Positions 36,483-45,206 of a stretch of 53,415 nt of DNA are shown here, piece after piece. The stretch covers positions 1-53,415 of the forward strand of contig JACVZY010000041.1 of NCBI GenBank assembly GCA_014654705.1, read 5' to 3'. The notes below the pieces were generated by a model. It was not told where the DNA came from. It searched no databases and saw only the letters and a list, made by a program, of their open reading frames with translations. The stretch's first letter is position 1, and each line of letters opens with the position of its first letter. A program made the position numbers and the translations under genes. The DNA is from Ignavibacteria bacterium. GTDB taxonomy: Bacteria > Bacteroidota > Ignavibacteria > Kapaibacteriales > UBA4661.

Positions 36483-36892
36483 ATGGCGTGGCAGCATCCC
36501 AAGCGACCACTCTGGCTGCCGGTGCAAGACTACCACCAGCGCTTGAGTGTCCTTGGCTTCTTTCGCAAAAATAATGAATCATCTTCGAGCAGAACATCAA
36601 TGATGATTGTGTCATTGCCGTGATTGATGATTTCGTCAAGCACCGTAGCAGAGCCTTGAAATGCTTGCATATTGTTCTTGATAACGCTCCAATCCATCAT
36701 AGTAACGAAATGTACGCTGGACAAGAGCGCTGGAAGGCGAAGGAACGTGGTGATAGAGTATTCGACACTCTACTCTCCACAGCTCAACTGTATCAAAATC
36801 CTGTGGCAGCGTTTATTGCGAAAGCCGCCCCCCGACGGGTAAGGAAAAAGTGCCACACTCAGCAACACAAAGATCAATCGAAGCAAAGCTGA
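36483..36892 (+). pseudogene. IS630-family transposase relic, frameshifted
   Basis: The first frame reads AWQHPKRPLWLPVQDYHQRL, then SVLGFFRKNNE, matching the IS630 region around the second catalytic segment. About 36575 the frame changes and continues EQNINDDCVIAVIDDFVKHR, then LHIVLDNAPIHHSNEM, the family's DNAPxH motif, and WKAKERGD. The 5' half is missing, the usual LPPYSPxLNxIE segment is garbled, and there are further disruptions, so it is inactive. Confidence 0.75.
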
Positions 36893-37459
36893 ATTCTTTG
36901 CGGTCAATTGCGCTGTGCAGGTGCGGAACTCACCGTCTTTCAAGTGTATTGGCTCGTTCTTCTAAGCACTTATTTTCAGTGTGTCTGTGTTGCGTTGGTT
37001 GGAGATGTTTTTTATGGTGAGTGCAGGATGGAGTGCTGTTACTGTGCAGCCTGCGTGAGTAAAAGCAATATGGCGGCACGTCTCGCCCCGTTGCACGAGA
37101 AACTCTTTTTGGGGAGATGTTTTCGGATGAGTTTGGAGAAGAATTCATCCAACGCTGCCGTACGCCGAAACGCCGCATGAATTCTTGAATAGCAGTCAGT
37201 GTTGTTTCGTGAGGCAGCATATTCCATCCTTTGCGAATAATCTTTTGTGGAGGCAAGAAAAAGGTATTTTGGAATGGTGAAAACTGCTTCAAAGATAGCG
37301 GGAACGGCGCAATACATCAAGCAGAAAAACAATTCACCTGCCGATTATGACAATTCACCATGCGCTTTTTCCACTTCACCCGAAACCTCTGTAACAGGTG
37401 CAGAGATAATCATATCTTCATTTCATCAACTCTTTTTCACGTATCCAAGGGAAAACACC
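36893..37459. other. Gene-free stretch beside the transposon relics
   Basis: About 570 bp. Frames on both strands lack starts with ribosome sites and recognisable motifs. A minus-strand frame near 37039-37292 looks faintly protein-like but was not identified. The last ~100 bp probably carry the promoter for the cytochrome gene at 37460. Confidence 0.4.
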
Positions 37460-37864
37460 ATGAAACCGCTTCGTATCGCAATCGCAGTGATTGCCTTATT
37501 TGTTGTTTGGTATGGTTGTACAACAACTCCGACAGCGAATACCACCGCTACAACAACCGATACAACCACCGCCACTCTTTGTTTCTCGAAGGATGTTCAG
37601 CCCATATTTCAGTCAAACTGTGCCGTCAGTGGCTGCCATGACTCGCAAACCCGCTCAGATGGCTATGATTTGTCATCCTATTCCGGTATCATGCGCGGCG
37701 TAAAAGCGAGTAATGCCAATAGCAGTGTCGTTTACACAATTACCGCTTCATCTCTTGGTTCTCGTAGAATGCCACCTTCGCCAAGAGCCGCTCTGACAGA
37801 TGCACAGCGTGCGATCATCGCAAATTGGATAAATGCTGGTGCGCAAAACACAACGTGTAATTAA
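37460..37864 (+). CDS. c-type haem domain lipoprotein with CX4CH site
   Basis: 134 residues from ATG 37460. A signal helix ends at Cys20 (VVWYGC), a plausible lipobox, followed by a Thr-rich linker (about 21-40). The C-terminal domain reads FSKDVQPIFQSNCAVSGCHD: Cys54-Cys59-His60, a CX4CH rather than CXXCH haem motif. The candidate axial Met is Met104 (RRMPP), and the end, AIIANWINAGA, is typical of small envelope cytochromes of this group. It is the first gene of a collinear block with DUF3500, dioxygenase and HupE/UreJ-like genes, so it may carry electrons for them (inference). Confidence 0.8.
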   Translation: MKPLRIAIAVIALFVVWYGCTTTPTANTTATTTDTTTATLCFSKDVQPIFQSNCAVSGCHDSQTRSDGYDLSSYSGIMRGVKASNANSSVVYTITASSLGSRRMPPSPRAALTDAQRAIIANWINAGAQNTTCN

Positions 37865-37919
37865 AATTCATTGCCAAACTTTTTCAATCAATTTTTTATC
37901 ACATTTTGGGGTAAACATT

Positions 37920-39311
37920 ATGACCAGATTCATTCAAAAACAAGCGTGGATACTCGCATTGATGCTTGTCTTCATTGCTCCGGCAGTCCTCTTCTTTGCT
38001 TGCCAAGACAACACCACCGTTGCAACAAGTCCAGCCATTTCCACGCTGAACTGCTCGTCTTCGACGTTCTCAGCGACTGCCTCTGCTAATACTGCCTACA
38101 ACGGCACAGCATCCGTTCCGTACACAGGGGGCAATGGCGCTGCATACCAAGCAGGAACGGCAATCACCTCTACGGGCGTAACAGGACTAACCGCGACGCT
38201 CCAAGCCGGAACACTCACCAAAGGGGAAGGCGTACTCAGCTATACTATCACAGGTACACCTTCCGGGAGCGGTACAGCGAGTTTTGCGATAACTTTCGGC
38301 GGGCAATCTTGCGCATTTACGCTGAATGTCGCTGCGGCGGGCGGCACATCCACAGCAGGTATGTGTACTTCGTCCTCTCCGGCAAGAGTTCTTGCTGCTG
38401 TGAATGCTTTCAAAGCAAGCCTTTCCGCGAGCCAGATTGCAACGGTGCAACTTGCCTACACGAGCACAAATGCGTACAAATGGTCGAATCTTCCGGCAAG
38501 TCTTTCGGCGCGAAATGGTCTTCGTTTGGCGGATTTAACCGCCCAACAACGCGCCTTGGCTCTTGCTATTGTCCAAGCAGCCACAGGCACAACCGCCAAC
38601 GAAGGATATGAAGAAGTGAATCAGGTAATTGCCGCGGATGATGTTTTGGGTGTGCTGCAACCGAATGGCTACGGGAATTTTCAATACTATATTGCCTTTT
38701 ACGGCACTCCTGCTGCTACGGGTACGTGGCAACTGCAATTCACGGGGCACCACATTACGCACAACATCACCTACAACAACGGCGTTGTCGCAGGTGGAAC
38801 ACCGATGTTTGCTGCCGTTGAGCCGGATACATGGACAACCAACGGCACAACATTTGACCCTTTAGGACAGGAAAAAAATGCTCTTCGTGCAATGTTAGCC
38901 TCGCTGACCACTGCACAAGCCACCGCAGCTCGGTCGTCGTCAAGTTTTGGAGATATTGTGCTGGGTCCGGGAAAAGATAAACAATTCCCCACCACAAAAA
39001 CCGGTTTGGCAGTTTCAACGCTTTCCGATGCGCAAAAGGCTTTGGTGCTTGCTACCATGCGAACATACGTCCAAGACCTTGACGCGGAGACCGCACAATG
39101 CCTTATGAATACCTATCAAAGCGAACTAAACGGCACGTATATTCTCTTTTCGGGAAATGCCGGAATAACTGCGCAAAATGACTATGTTCGTATTGATGGT
39201 CCAAGCGTTTGGATTGAACTTTTTTACGCCGGAGGGATAATTTATCGTAATCAACCGCACGTTCACAGTATCTACCGCGACAGAACACGTGATTACGGCG
39301 GAAGTTTCTAA
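37920..39311 (+). CDS. DUF3500 family lipoprotein
   Basis: 463 residues. Start at ATG 37920, 56 bp after the cytochrome stop; the upstream frame overlaps that gene. The lipobox LFFAC gives Cys28. An Ala/Ser/Thr/Gly-rich segment (about 30-145), with LSYTITGTPSGSGTASFAIT like a bacterial Ig-type sandwich, precedes the DUF3500 domain (about 155-463). Markers are YAFYGTP-like FQYYIAFYGTP, WQLQFTGHHITHNITYNN, the segment TPMFAAVEPDTW, and the final VWIELFYAGGIIYRNQPHVH. The His-rich sites suggest metal binding, but no activity is established for the family. Confidence 0.87.
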   Translation: MTRFIQKQAWILALMLVFIAPAVLFFACQDNTTVATSPAISTLNCSSSTFSATASANTAYNGTASVPYTGGNGAAYQAGTAITSTGVTGLTATLQAGTLTKGEGVLSYTITGTPSGSGTASFAITFGGQSCAFTLNVAAAGGTSTAGMCTSSSPARVLAAVNAFKASLSASQIATVQLAYTSTNAYKWSNLPASLSARNGLRLADLTAQQRALALAIVQAATGTTANEGYEEVNQVIAADDVLGVLQPNGYGNFQYYIAFYGTPAATGTWQLQFTGHHITHNITYNNGVVAGGTPMFAAVEPDTWTTNGTTFDPLGQEKNALRAMLASLTTAQATAARSSSSFGDIVLGPGKDKQFPTTKTGLAVSTLSDAQKALVLATMRTYVQDLDAETAQCLMNTYQSELNGTYILFSGNAGITAQNDYVRIDGPSVWIELFYAGGIIYRNQPHVHSIYRDRTRDYGGSF

Positions 39312-39367
39312 GTAACATTTTCGTACCATTCTTGTTTCCCCTATTATTTTTTCAAAGGACATACCCA

Positions 39368-40372
39368 ATGAACCGTAAAGATTTTCTCAAAAGCGCCGGA
39401 GCAGGCTTAGGCATGGTGTTTGTCGGAAAAGAACTCGCCGCCGCACCGCTTGTACAGCAGACCTCTACCTGTACGCTTATTCCGTCGGAAACCGCCGGAC
39501 CGTTTCCGCTTGACCTTTCAGAAAATACCGCATTTTTCCGAAAAGATATTCGAGAAACACAGCAAGGAGTCCGATTAAATCTGAAACTTCGGGTAGTCGG
39601 TGCGGGAAATTGCCTGCCCATGCGGAATGTACGAGTGAACATTTGGCACTGCGACAAAGACGGCGTGTATTCGGGCTACAATGTTGCCAATAATCGTGGT
39701 GATGCAAACTCTAAATACCTGCGCGGCTATCAGTTCACCGATGCAAACGGTGAAGTGGAATTTACCACAATTTTCCCCGGATGGTACACGGGGCGTATTT
39801 GTCATATTCACTTCCAAGTCTATGTCAGCTCAACATATAGCGCCGTTTCTCAGCTTACGTTTGACGTTGCTGCAAAAAACGCACTTTATACAGCAAATCG
39901 GACGATCTACGCTAAAGGTACAGACCCGCTTTCTTACTCGCAAGACAATATCTTTTCCGATGGCTACGCTCTTCAACTGGCTACGCTTACCCCAAACACA
40001 ACAACTGGCGGTTATGATTCTTTCATGCAAGTAACGGTGCAGGGGAACGGCACAACGGGTGTGGGGCATATCGAAAAAGAGACCGCAAAAGTGTTTGAGT
40101 TGGGACAAAATTTCCCGAATCCTTACCGTACCACCACGACCATTCCATTCACACTCAAACAAGCAGCAACAGTGCGGTTGGAACTGTGGGATTTGTCGGG
40201 AAGAAAGGTCGCTACTGTTTTGCCGGACGAAGTACGCTCGGCAGGTGAGCATACGCTAGAAATCAATCCCGCTCTTTGGGGACTGCCGACAGGAAATTAT
40301 ATGTACCAGCTTGTCGCAACAACCTCTCAAGGAACATTCGTTGTTCCAAAAATGATGACAGCCTTGCGATAA
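39368..40372 (+). CDS. Secreted intradiol ring-cleavage dioxygenase with T9SS sorting tail
   Basis: 334 residues from ATG 39368 (AAAGGA at 39354-39359). A DFLKSAGAGLGMVFVG signal precedes the dioxygenase domain (about 35-235). Non-haem Fe(III) ligand candidates are Tyr101 (DGVYSGY), Tyr140 (FPGWY), His146 and His148 (RICHIHF), the YY-HH set of intradiol enzymes that open catechol rings with O2. From about 253, FELGQNFPNPYRTTTTIPFT and LELWDLSGRKVATVL form a type IX secretion sorting domain ending at the terminus. The enzyme is therefore predicted to be exported to the cell surface or medium. Aromatic diols, lignin- or humic-type, are the natural guess; the substrate is unknown. Confidence 0.93.
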   Translation: MNRKDFLKSAGAGLGMVFVGKELAAAPLVQQTSTCTLIPSETAGPFPLDLSENTAFFRKDIRETQQGVRLNLKLRVVGAGNCLPMRNVRVNIWHCDKDGVYSGYNVANNRGDANSKYLRGYQFTDANGEVEFTTIFPGWYTGRICHIHFQVYVSSTYSAVSQLTFDVAAKNALYTANRTIYAKGTDPLSYSQDNIFSDGYALQLATLTPNTTTGGYDSFMQVTVQGNGTTGVGHIEKETAKVFELGQNFPNPYRTTTTIPFTLKQAATVRLELWDLSGRKVATVLPDEVRSAGEHTLEINPALWGLPTGNYMYQLVATTSQGTFVVPKMMTALR

Positions 40373-40396
40373 TGCCGTCCGTCAAGGAATGAAAAT

Positions 40397-41752
40397 ATGC
40401 ACAACCACAAACAGCAATATCATCACAGCGGCTTTGTTTGCGTAGCAGCAATACTATTTCTGCTTTGCGGGAAAGCCGCTTTGGCTCACCCAATGCCAAA
40501 CTCGTTCATTCAGCTTGATATTCACGAGCGAAGTATTTCCGCCGATATTCAAGTTCCTTTGGATGAATTAGGGCTTGCCTTGCGGGGAAAAATACAAGAG
40601 AATATAGCGGAACTGCCGACGAAGCAAGTATTGGAGCGGAATTACTCCGAAATCGCATCGTACCTGCTTCAGCACAGCACGGCACGCACACGGGCGGGTC
40701 TGCCTTGGAGCGTGGAGATTGAAGCTATGCGCCTTGATTCTTCCTCGAATCCAATAAACGGGCAGTTTTATGAACTTTTTGTGCGAATGGTGATGAAACC
40801 GCCGGAAGGTTCGCCCGTGCAGGATTTTGTGTGGTTTTATGATGCTGTGCTGCATCAGGTCGTTACGCATTCTGCGCTGGTGGCTGTTCGGTATGATTGG
40901 GGAGCGGGTATTATTGATGAAAGCTCACAACGAAATTCCCGTGAAGTGGGCGTAATTGCGTGGGATATTCGCTCGAATACTCTTGCGCCATTTACGTTGC
41001 CGCCGATGGAACGAAGTATGTGGCAGGGGTTTGCGGGAATGTTTGTCTTGGGAATGGAGCATATTCGTCTGGGTATTGACCACTTGCTGTTTCTGATTGT
41101 CTTGCTGCTTCCTGCGCCGCTCACGCAAAATGGAAAACGATGGGGGAGATTCGGCGGTGTGCGCTATGCCGCTTTGAGGCTGCTCAGCATCATCACTGCA
41201 TTTACGCTTGGACATTCCTTGACATTGCTTGTGGGCGCGTTAAAGATTGTTTCGATTGATTCTCGCGTCGTTGAGTTGTGTATTGCCGCTTCGATTGCCG
41301 TTTCCGCGCTTCATGCCTTGCGTCCGATGTTTGCACAGCGTGAGATGTGGATAGCAGCAGGATTCGGACTTGTTCATGGCTTGGCGTTTGCCGAGACGTT
41401 ACAGCATTTAGAACTTGGCGCAATACAGCTTGCGCTCTCCATCGCCGGTTTTAATATCGGTATTGAGTGGATGCAGCTATGTATTGTGGTCAGCATCATC
41501 CCTTTTTTGATACTCCTTTCCAAAGGGCGATTGTATGCCGGTGTGCGCATTATTGCTGCTGTGTCGGCAATGATAGCTGCTTTTGCGTGGGGCATTGAGC
41601 GTTGGTCGGGTCAGGAAAACCTCATTACGCCTTTTATTGAACAATGCACACGAAACATTGCATCGGTGGGATTGATGTGGGGTATATTTGCCGTTGTATC
41701 AGTGTTGATGTGGTATGGCGAGCGAACATTACTACCGACATTACGGGCATAA
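40397..41752 (+). CDS. HupE/UreJ_2-family membrane protein
   Basis: 451 residues. A signal peptide ends ALAHP (about 31). The periplasmic part (about 32-210) has no recognised motif. From about 215 come membrane helices with the family signature MEHIRLGIDHLLFLIVLLLP, then TLGHSLTLLVGALKIV, then FGLVHGLAFAETLQHLELG. The His residues at these sites resemble those of HupE/UreJ metal permeases. HupE-type proteins handle nickel, but the extended UreJ_2 forms are uncharacterised. It lies 25 bp after the dioxygenase. Confidence 0.88.
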   Translation: MHNHKQQYHHSGFVCVAAILFLLCGKAALAHPMPNSFIQLDIHERSISADIQVPLDELGLALRGKIQENIAELPTKQVLERNYSEIASYLLQHSTARTRAGLPWSVEIEAMRLDSSSNPINGQFYELFVRMVMKPPEGSPVQDFVWFYDAVLHQVVTHSALVAVRYDWGAGIIDESSQRNSREVGVIAWDIRSNTLAPFTLPPMERSMWQGFAGMFVLGMEHIRLGIDHLLFLIVLLLPAPLTQNGKRWGRFGGVRYAALRLLSIITAFTLGHSLTLLVGALKIVSIDSRVVELCIAASIAVSALHALRPMFAQREMWIAAGFGLVHGLAFAETLQHLELGAIQLALSIAGFNIGIEWMQLCIVVSIIPFLILLSKGRLYAGVRIIAAVSAMIAAFAWGIERWSGQENLITPFIEQCTRNIASVGLMWGIFAVVSVLMWYGERTLLPTLRA

Positions 41753-41796
41753 TCACGAGCAAAAGCAAAGACTATCAGCCTTTTATCGAAAAACTC

Positions 41797-42930
41797 ATGC
41801 GAATTATCAACAATACCATCCGAATCATTTCTTCTTTTTTCGGCAAAAGCACAGGAACACTTGCTTCTGCGGGCTTGTCGAGGAATGTTCTTTTGTCGTA
41901 TTCGTTTGGCGTGGGCGCATTGATGTCGGTAAATATCGTTTTTTTAGCATTGGAGCCGCGTCATGCCGCAGAGCGTAATGTACACTTGCTTGACGCGCTC
42001 ACCTTTTTTACTCTCAATACGTCGGTTCTGGCGTGTAGTCTATGGCTCAATGTGCGGCTCTTCCGTGCATCGGTTCGGGCGCGTGTTATTGCGAATGTGC
42101 TGTGCTATTTTTTGCTATCCGGTATTTCTATTTCGTTGCATTTTCCTGTTTGGCAATTACTGACGCATGGTCCGCCGATTGGATTTTACATTCGTGATGA
42201 ATTTGGGCGTAATTTGCTGCTCTTTTGTATGAGTCTGATTGTGGCAAGGACGCTGGAAGTTTCGGAACAGCACCAGTCAGTGAAAGCGGAACTTGCGGCA
42301 GTGCGCCAAGAGAGCCTTTTGGGGCAAATTGAATCTCTGAAACAGCAGATAAATCCTCATTTTTTCTTTAACTCTCTGAACACATTAAGCGGTCTTGCGC
42401 GTGAGGATGCCGATAAAACCATAGAATTTATCGAAAAACTTTCTCAGGTTTTTCGGGCTGTCTTGGAAATTCAGCAAAAAGATTTGGTCTTGCTCAAAGA
42501 AGAATTGGCATTTGCCGATGCGTATTTGTATCTTTTGAAAGTACGTTTTGAAGGGAAGTTTTTCTGTGAAATTGAGTCCAAACACGCCGTAGAATCAACA
42601 TTTATGATTCTTCCGCTTTCTTCGCAATTACTGTTAGAAAATGTGGTGAAGCATAACAGAATGACGCGGCAAAACCCTGTGTACGTCAAAATGTTTGTGG
42701 AATTTCGCTCGCCGGAAAACCGGGCGGAAAATGCGTATTTTGTCGTGGAAAATACGTTTGCGCCGCTCAAAAACTCATCGGGAACGCGAACAGGGCTGGC
42801 AAACCTTTCCAAGCGTTCCGAATTATTATGCGGAGAACCCATTGTGATTGAGCAAGAAGAGGACGTGTTCCGCGTGAAAGTACCACTACCCAAAAGCTAT
42901 GAGCATGAATCTGGTTTTACTCGAAGATGA
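41797..42930 (+). CDS. LytS-type membrane sensor histidine kinase
   Basis: 377 residues from ATG 41797; longer frames would overlap the HupE/UreJ gene. Four N-terminal helices (about 30-155) lack a periplasmic domain. The His_kinase domain starts QQINPHFFFNSLNTLSGLA with phospho-acceptor His188. The HATPase part is reduced: LLLENVVKHN, a weak ENTFAPLKNSSG instead of DNG, and GLANLSKRSELL. The gene overlaps the next by 32 bp, so the two are translationally coupled. As the downstream partner of the 37460-41752 block it may regulate it (inference). Confidence 0.9.
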   Translation: MRIINNTIRIISSFFGKSTGTLASAGLSRNVLLSYSFGVGALMSVNIVFLALEPRHAAERNVHLLDALTFFTLNTSVLACSLWLNVRLFRASVRARVIANVLCYFLLSGISISLHFPVWQLLTHGPPIGFYIRDEFGRNLLLFCMSLIVARTLEVSEQHQSVKAELAAVRQESLLGQIESLKQQINPHFFFNSLNTLSGLAREDADKTIEFIEKLSQVFRAVLEIQQKDLVLLKEELAFADAYLYLLKVRFEGKFFCEIESKHAVESTFMILPLSSQLLLENVVKHNRMTRQNPVYVKMFVEFRSPENRAENAYFVVENTFAPLKNSSGTRTGLANLSKRSELLCGEPIVIEQEEDVFRVKVPLPKSYEHESGFTRR

Positions 42931-43708
42931 AGATATTGCGATGCGGAAACTCCGCTCAATGATTACCGAACTAGACCGCACAGCGACTATTCTGGCGGAG
43001 TTATCATCGGTTGAAGAAGCAATGACGTGGTTTCAGGAAAATATGGGGCGCGTCAAGATTGATATGATTGTTTCGGACATTCAGTTGTCCGATGGTCTTT
43101 CTTTCGAGGTTTTTGAGGCATTTGCGCTTGCTGTTCCTATTGTCTTCACGACTGCCTACAATGAGTATGCCGTACAAGCCTTTTCAGTACACGGGCTGGA
43201 TTATCTCTTAAAACCGATTAGAAACGACGATTTGAAACGAGCTTTCGAGAAGTATCATCAAAACAAACTTTTGTATTCGGGGGATGCTCTTCGGGAAGTG
43301 CAGCGTTTATTGGGAGAAATGCACCACGCCCGCACCACTGCTCACACTGCCGCGCCATCTTCATTCGGAATGCCCACCTTTTTAGCATCAAGCGGGAATC
43401 GAATCATTCCTCTTTCGGCAGAAAAAATCGCCTATTTTTTTATGAAAAACCAGCTCGTCTGGGCAATGTACGACCATAAGCAAGAGTACGCTCTGGACGA
43501 GACATTGGAAGAAATTGAGGCGCGATTGCCACCGCAGAGTTTTTTCCGTGCAAACAGGCAATACATTATCCACTGCAAGGCAATCCTGAGTGCCGATGCG
43601 TATTACGGGAGTCGCTTGCTCGTGCATTTGCAGCCTTCGGCGCAAGAAGCCGTCATTATCAGCAGGGAAAAGGTCAGTGTGTTCAAGGCGTGGTTGAGGG
43701 GTGAGTAA
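42899..43708 (+). CDS. LytTR-family response regulator
   Basis: 269 residues. Receiver domain (about 4-120) with EDED, phospho-acceptor Asp60 (IVSDIQLSDG), TTAYNEYAV and LDYLLKPI. A linker rich in Ala/His/Thr (about 150-165) leads to a LytTR DNA-binding domain (about 170-265): NRIIPLSAEKIAYFFMKNQL, then FFRANRQYIIHCKAI, then VIISREKVSVFKAWLRG. Cognate regulator of the kinase at 41797, overlapping it. Confidence 0.93.
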   Translation: MSMNLVLLEDEDIAMRKLRSMITELDRTATILAELSSVEEAMTWFQENMGRVKIDMIVSDIQLSDGLSFEVFEAFALAVPIVFTTAYNEYAVQAFSVHGLDYLLKPIRNDDLKRAFEKYHQNKLLYSGDALREVQRLLGEMHHARTTAHTAAPSSFGMPTFLASSGNRIIPLSAEKIAYFFMKNQLVWAMYDHKQEYALDETLEEIEARLPPQSFFRANRQYIIHCKAILSADAYYGSRLLVHLQPSAQEAVIISREKVSVFKAWLRGE

Positions 43709-43751
43709 TTGCTGAGCGGCTGAAACATCTATCACCAAACGCCTGAAAAAG

Positions 43752-44633
43752 TCATTTCGTGCCGAACATCTCCTGCAAACGCTTATCGTGAAGGATAGAT
43801 TCAACGACTTCTGCACGTTGTTTTGGTATTTTGTACGGATGTCCCTGATACAACCGTGCATAAAGGTCATCAATCGTCAGCAAGGCTTCGTTAAGGTGCG
43901 ATTCGGAATACTCTTTGATGCGCTGCGAGTAGTTTCCATGCCATTTCTGCGCTTTTTCATCCACCCAGCCGCGCTCAATAAATCCCTTCGTTTTTTTGGG
44001 GCAACGGCAGGAATTACTCGTATTGACAAGCCCGCACCTATTATGCATCCAACTATGCAGGTCTTTTTTTGAGCGGGAAAGCCGTTGCCGAAAGGTGTCG
44101 GGAGTAATGTTGAGTATTTCTGAGCCAAGAATGTGGTCAATCTCAAAGATTGATCCAATGATGTAGATAAGCCGCTGTTCGCGGCTTAAACACATCAACA
44201 TCCCTTGCATACACGCCACTTTACTCTCTTCAATCTGTAACTTCATTTCCCGCTCTTCTTCTTCGCTTAAGTCCTGCACAGGTGAAGATTCGATTGCTTC
44301 AAAGAATTGTTCAAAATCAGCGACAAGATATTCATATTTCTGCTTTTTAATGTTCAGAATATGGTTAAACACAATCTTGTATAACCACGTCGTAAACTTG
44401 GCTTTCTGCGGGTCGTAACGGGCAAGGTTCGTGATAATTTTTATTAACACCTCTTGCGTAACATCTTCAGCATCTTCGACGTTGTTGATCATTTTCAGTG
44501 CAACGTTGAAAATGAAGGTTTGATGACGTTTGAGCAGCAAAGATAAGCCTTCACGGTCGCCGCTCAACGCACGTTCTATCAATTCCGCTTCTTCATGTAT
44601 CGGCGCGGAAAGAGGATATGAAGTTGTTTTCAT
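43752..44633 (-). CDS. ECF sigma factor with Cys-bearing C-terminal extension
   Basis: 293 residues. Sigma-70 region 2 (about 15-95: NVEDAEDVTQEVLIKIITNL, FTTWLYKIVFNHIL) and region 4 (about 145-195: LSREQRLIYIIGSIFEIDHI, ITPDTFRQRLSRSKKDLHSW) are followed by an extension of about 95 residues. The extension begins HNRCGLVNTSNSCRCPKKT, with Cys200, Cys209 and Cys211 near His197, a possible metal or redox site, and then has an Arg/Lys-rich helical tail. No anti-sigma gene is adjacent; instead a DUF2892 gene precedes it by 3 bp. The extension may supply regulation (inference). Confidence 0.85.
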   Translation of the reverse strand: MKTTSYPLSAPIHEEAELIERALSGDREGLSLLLKRHQTFIFNVALKMINNVEDAEDVTQEVLIKIITNLARYDPQKAKFTTWLYKIVFNHILNIKKQKYEYLVADFEQFFEAIESSPVQDLSEEEEREMKLQIEESKVACMQGMLMCLSREQRLIYIIGSIFEIDHILGSEILNITPDTFRQRLSRSKKDLHSWMHNRCGLVNTSNSCRCPKKTKGFIERGWVDEKAQKWHGNYSQRIKEYSESHLNEALLTIDDLYARLYQGHPYKIPKQRAEVVESILHDKRLQEMFGTK

Positions 44634-44636
44634 GGC

Positions 44637-44927
44637 TTAGTTCCTTGCTCGTTCATACATGATGCCTTTTGTATCTAATTTTTGTCGTTCATTTGCGCCA
44701 ATTGTGCATTGACCTGCAAAATAACACAGAATACACCTCGCGGAAAATGCCGTACCAAATTGCGCCATGGCAAACACTCCAAAGCCAACGGAATACCACA
44801 AGTTCTGAGGAGCAAAATATGCGGCGGCAACCGTTGTGGCAATCCCCAAAGTAATGCGAATTGTTCGGTCTTGCCAACCGATATTACGATTGTAAGAATA
44901 CGAAATTCCTTGCAAAAATTTGTTCAT
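44637..44927 (-). CDS. DUF2892 (YgaP-type) small membrane protein
   Basis: 96 residues from ATG at 44927; the longer upstream frame is unlikely to be coding. RNIGWQDRTIRITLGIATTV is the DUF2892 signature, followed by two membrane helices and a Cys-rich end (ARCILCYFAGQCTIG). In other proteins this domain sits beside sulfur-transfer domains, and the C-terminal Cys residues fit a thiol-related role. The ribosome site AGGA for the sigma gene lies inside its last codons, so the two are translated together. Confidence 0.85.
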   Translation of the reverse strand: MNKFLQGISYSYNRNIGWQDRTIRITLGIATTVAAAYFAPQNLWYSVGFGVFAMAQFGTAFSARCILCYFAGQCTIGANERQKLDTKGIMYERARN

Positions 44928-45206
44928 AGCTGTTTTGAGAAAAAATAGATGATGAATGCTCCCTTCAATGGGGAAACTACCTATGATACAAGGACGCAGA
45001 ACGAATGTGACAAACTCTGCAAAAAAATATGAAAAAAAAATCGCCCAACAACTCAAAACCGTCGCTGAACGACTGAAATATTCGCAATCTGCCTCATTGA
45101 GCGGTGCAGTCTCTACTTTAGGCGAAAAGTAATCGCTTTGCATTTCAGCAATCCGTAGTTTTGTGATGTATAATCAATCCCATGTTCAATGTTTTTTAGC
45201 TAAATT

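Noticed and set aside
37039-37332. Minus-strand frames beside the transposon relics
   Set aside because: Faintly protein-like but not assignable to any transposase or other family; kept only as part of the gene-free stretch.
44928-45143. N-terminal extension of the DUF2892 frame
   Set aside because: The extra 72 residues are not part of DUF2892 proteins; the ATG at 44927 gives the expected length and start.
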